Shown here piece after piece: positions 54,128-55,451 of a stretch of DNA of 55,451 bases (within the stretch, counting starts at the first letter, position 1; each line of letters begins with the position of its first letter). A program made the translations under genes and the position numbers. This DNA comes from Clostridia bacterium (GTDB taxonomy: Bacteria; Bacillota; Clostridia; Oscillospirales; Acutalibacteraceae): positions 1-55,451 of the forward strand of contig JAFPUM010000020.1 in NCBI GenBank assembly GCA_017395425.1. Direction: 5' to 3'. The notes under the pieces are model-generated. The model was not told where the DNA came from, made no database searches, and worked only from the letters and a program-made list of their open reading frames with translations.

Positions 54128-54143
54128 CAAAATGCGCATTTTG
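54128..54143. promoter_or_regulatory. Perfect 16-bp palindrome upstream of TIR gene
   Basis: CAAAATGCGCATTTTG is a perfect palindrome ending two bases before the -35 of the TIR promoter. The same half-site CAAAATGC occurs again at 54077-54084, between the two divergent promoters. A dimeric repressor site is likely. Confidence 0.6.
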
Positions 54144-54145
54144 TC

Positions 54146-54176
54146 TTGACGTTTACGGAAAAATATGTCATACTAT
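54146..54176 (+). promoter_or_regulatory. Promoter-like element for TIR gene
   Basis: TTGACG (54146-54151) is followed by CATACT at 17 bp (54169-54174) or TACTAT at 19 bp (54171-54176). Either could serve as the -10 box. The start codon is at 54253. Confidence 0.5.
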
Positions 54177-54252
54177 TCTAAAGACTTGTCTTTATCGGGA
54201 TATTTTTTATATTTTCATATTTTCATGATTGACATAAGGAGGCTGATGTTTC

Positions 54253-55451
54253 ATGCCGGATTCCACCCTTACCTACCGCACACGAAACGGCAAAATTACC
54301 AACGCGACGGGACTGAACGTCGTGTTTCTGAGCTATCGCAAGCAGAACAAGGTCTTTCGCAACGACGTGGTGAGAGACATCCTCGACGCGAACGACTGCG
54401 CCGTGTGGTGCGACCGCCATCTTTCCGCCGGCGAGGATTTCAATGAGGAAATCGCCGCCGCGCTGGAGCGCATGAACGTCTTCGTACTGATGGTCACGCC
54501 CGCCACCTTTGAGCCGGGCTGCTATACGCTGACCAAGGAGATTCCCCGCGCGCTGGAACGGAAAATCCCCATCATTCCCATTCTTCTCGAGGAAACCGAC
54601 ATGAAACGGTTTGCCGAGGTGCTGGGGGACATCCACGCGCTGGACAAGCGCGAGCCGGACGAATATGAGGACGAGCTGCGCGACCGGCTGGGCAAGATAC
54701 TCCCCACCAAGGACGAGAAGGAGAAAATCCGCATGGCGCAGAAGGAGAGCGGTTCGCGTGCCGCGAAAACGATCTATTATCAGGGCTTGGGCTGGCTGAC
54801 CGGCGAAAACTGTGAACGCGACCCGGACAGGGGCGTGCAGATGATCACCGCCGCGGCAATCAGCGGCGAAGCCCCCGAGGCGCTGCTGCGTCTGGCGGGG
54901 CTATACGAGACCGGCGACGGCGTCACCCGCGACTGGCAGCAGGCGCTGGAGTGGTACGACCGATACACCGCCGCCATGGAGTCCCGCTTCGGCGAGAACG
55001 AGGACGACGATGTTTCGCTGGCAGATGCGTATGATTCCAAAGGGAAACTGCTGAAAAACCACGGCAAACTGACGGCAGCCAAAGCCGCGTTTCTTTCCTG
55101 CAACCGTGTTTGTGAAAAACTCGTATTCCTCTACGGTGCAAGGCAGGAGAGAAATTTGTCCGTCAGCTACGAGCGCCTCGGCGACGTCTGCATGGCTGAT
55201 GGCGACCTGACCGGCGCAAAGGAGTATTATGATAAATCTCTGACAATCTACGAAAAATTGGCAAAGGATTCTGAGGATTATCTTGCCAAAAGGGCTCCAA
55301 CAGTTATATATGACAGGCTAGGTGATATGTGCAAGGCGCAAGGCGACCTGACCGGCGCAAAGGAGTATTATCTGAAAGATTTGGCAATCAGCGAGCGGCT
55401 GGCGGCGGATGCCGAGGGTACCGACGCACAGCGCGATTTGTCCGTCAGCTA
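54253..55451 (+). CDS. TIR-Sel1-TPR protein, C-terminus beyond window
   Basis: The frame is open from ATG 54253 to the edge (399 codons, no stop). AAGGAGG lies 10 bases upstream. Residues about 20-130 form a TIR domain: VVFLSYRKQNK (box 1, 23-33), WCDRHLSAGEDF (52-63), a VFVLMVTPATF strand and TLTKEIPRALE, in which Glu96 aligns with the catalytic Glu of NAD-cleaving TIRs. A linker is followed by a Sel1-like segment (about 170-238) and TPR units from about 250. The two clearest share a 47-residue period and identical 30-base DNA. This is the layout of bacterial TIR effectors with TPR/Sel1 sensor regions. Partners may lie downstream. Confidence 0.85.
   Translation, partial: MPDSTLTYRTRNGKITNATGLNVVFLSYRKQNKVFRNDVVRDILDANDCAVWCDRHLSAGEDFNEEIAAALERMNVFVLMVTPATFEPGCYTLTKEIPRALERKIPIIPILLEETDMKRFAEVLGDIHALDKREPDEYEDELRDRLGKILPTKDEKEKIRMAQKESGSRAAKTIYYQGLGWLTGENCERDPDRGVQMITAAAISGEAPEALLRLAGLYETGDGVTRDWQQALEWYDRYTAAMESRFGENEDDDVSLADAYDSKGKLLKNHGKLTAAKAAFLSCNRVCEKLVFLYGARQERNLSVSYERLGDVCMADGDLTGAKEYYDKSLTIYEKLAKDSEDYLAKRAPTVIYDRLGDMCKAQGDLTGAKEYYLKDLAISERLAADAEGTDAQRDLSVS
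55201..55371 (+). repeat. Direct DNA repeats inside the TPR region
   Basis: A 30-base string beginning GGCGACCTGACCGGCGCAAA occurs identically at 55201-55230 and 55342-55371 (141 bp apart, 47 codons). TTGTCCGTCAGCTA occurs at 55156-55169 and again at the window end, 55438-55451 (282 bp, two periods). Confidence 0.9.

Overview
The window reads as a chromosomal segment of a low-to-mid GC Gram-positive bacterium of the class Clostridia, probably Oscillospiraceae-like. Supporting signs are a PolC-type replicative polymerase, RnpM/YlxR next to NusA, a HisZ plus short HisG pair, a classical SAM-I riboswitch before metK, sigma-A-type promoters, and strong AGGAGG ribosome binding sites with frequent TTG or GTG starts. 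The lineage is inferred from gene content, not from a marker search.

Layout. Positions 1-2700 look like a recombined flank: an IS4-like transposase start running off the left edge, a gene remnant with its terminator, a repeated promoter block, and three plus-strand accessory genes (small membrane protein, MBL-fold hydrolase, alpha/beta hydrolase). Positions 2887-13293 hold HU, a SpoVB/MATE-type flippase, a zinc-ribbon protein, an orphan HATPase protein, a diacylglycerol kinase-like protein, the KtrA/KtrB potassium uptake pair, a membrane-anchored hydrolase and an acidic unknown. Positions 13521-26034 are minus-strand housekeeping genes: ilvBN, then rimP-nusA-rnpM-ylxQ-infB-rbfA-nrnA-truB-ribF-thioesterase-HAD, interrupted by two copies of a GC-rich intergenic repeat. 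Positions 26226-30969 encode a Gld-like ABC system. Positions 31067-37536 hold a radical SAM activase-like enzyme, a DEDDh exonuclease, metK with its riboswitch, tsaC, a lipoprotein, prfA and a DUF951 gene.

Positions 37748-47290 form a histidine operon with unusual structure: hisZ, hisG, three unrelated genes, hisD, hisC, hisB, an antitoxin-like and zeta-toxin-like pair, a hisA-hisI fusion, and hisE. Neither subunit of IGP synthase (hisH, hisF) is present, and the toxin pair sits where hisH is normally found. Positions 47433-53949 carry polC and ispG with three small or unknown genes between them, two of which are short cationic proteins sharing a motif.

At the right edge, divergent from ispG, a plus-strand gene encodes a TIR domain followed by Sel1-like and TPR repeats. 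It has a promoter-like element next to a perfect 16-bp palindrome and is cut by the window end. This is the best candidate for an immune or signalling system; its partners, if any, lie beyond the window. Everything here was read by eye: family names rest on motif recognition, and no database or folding program was run.
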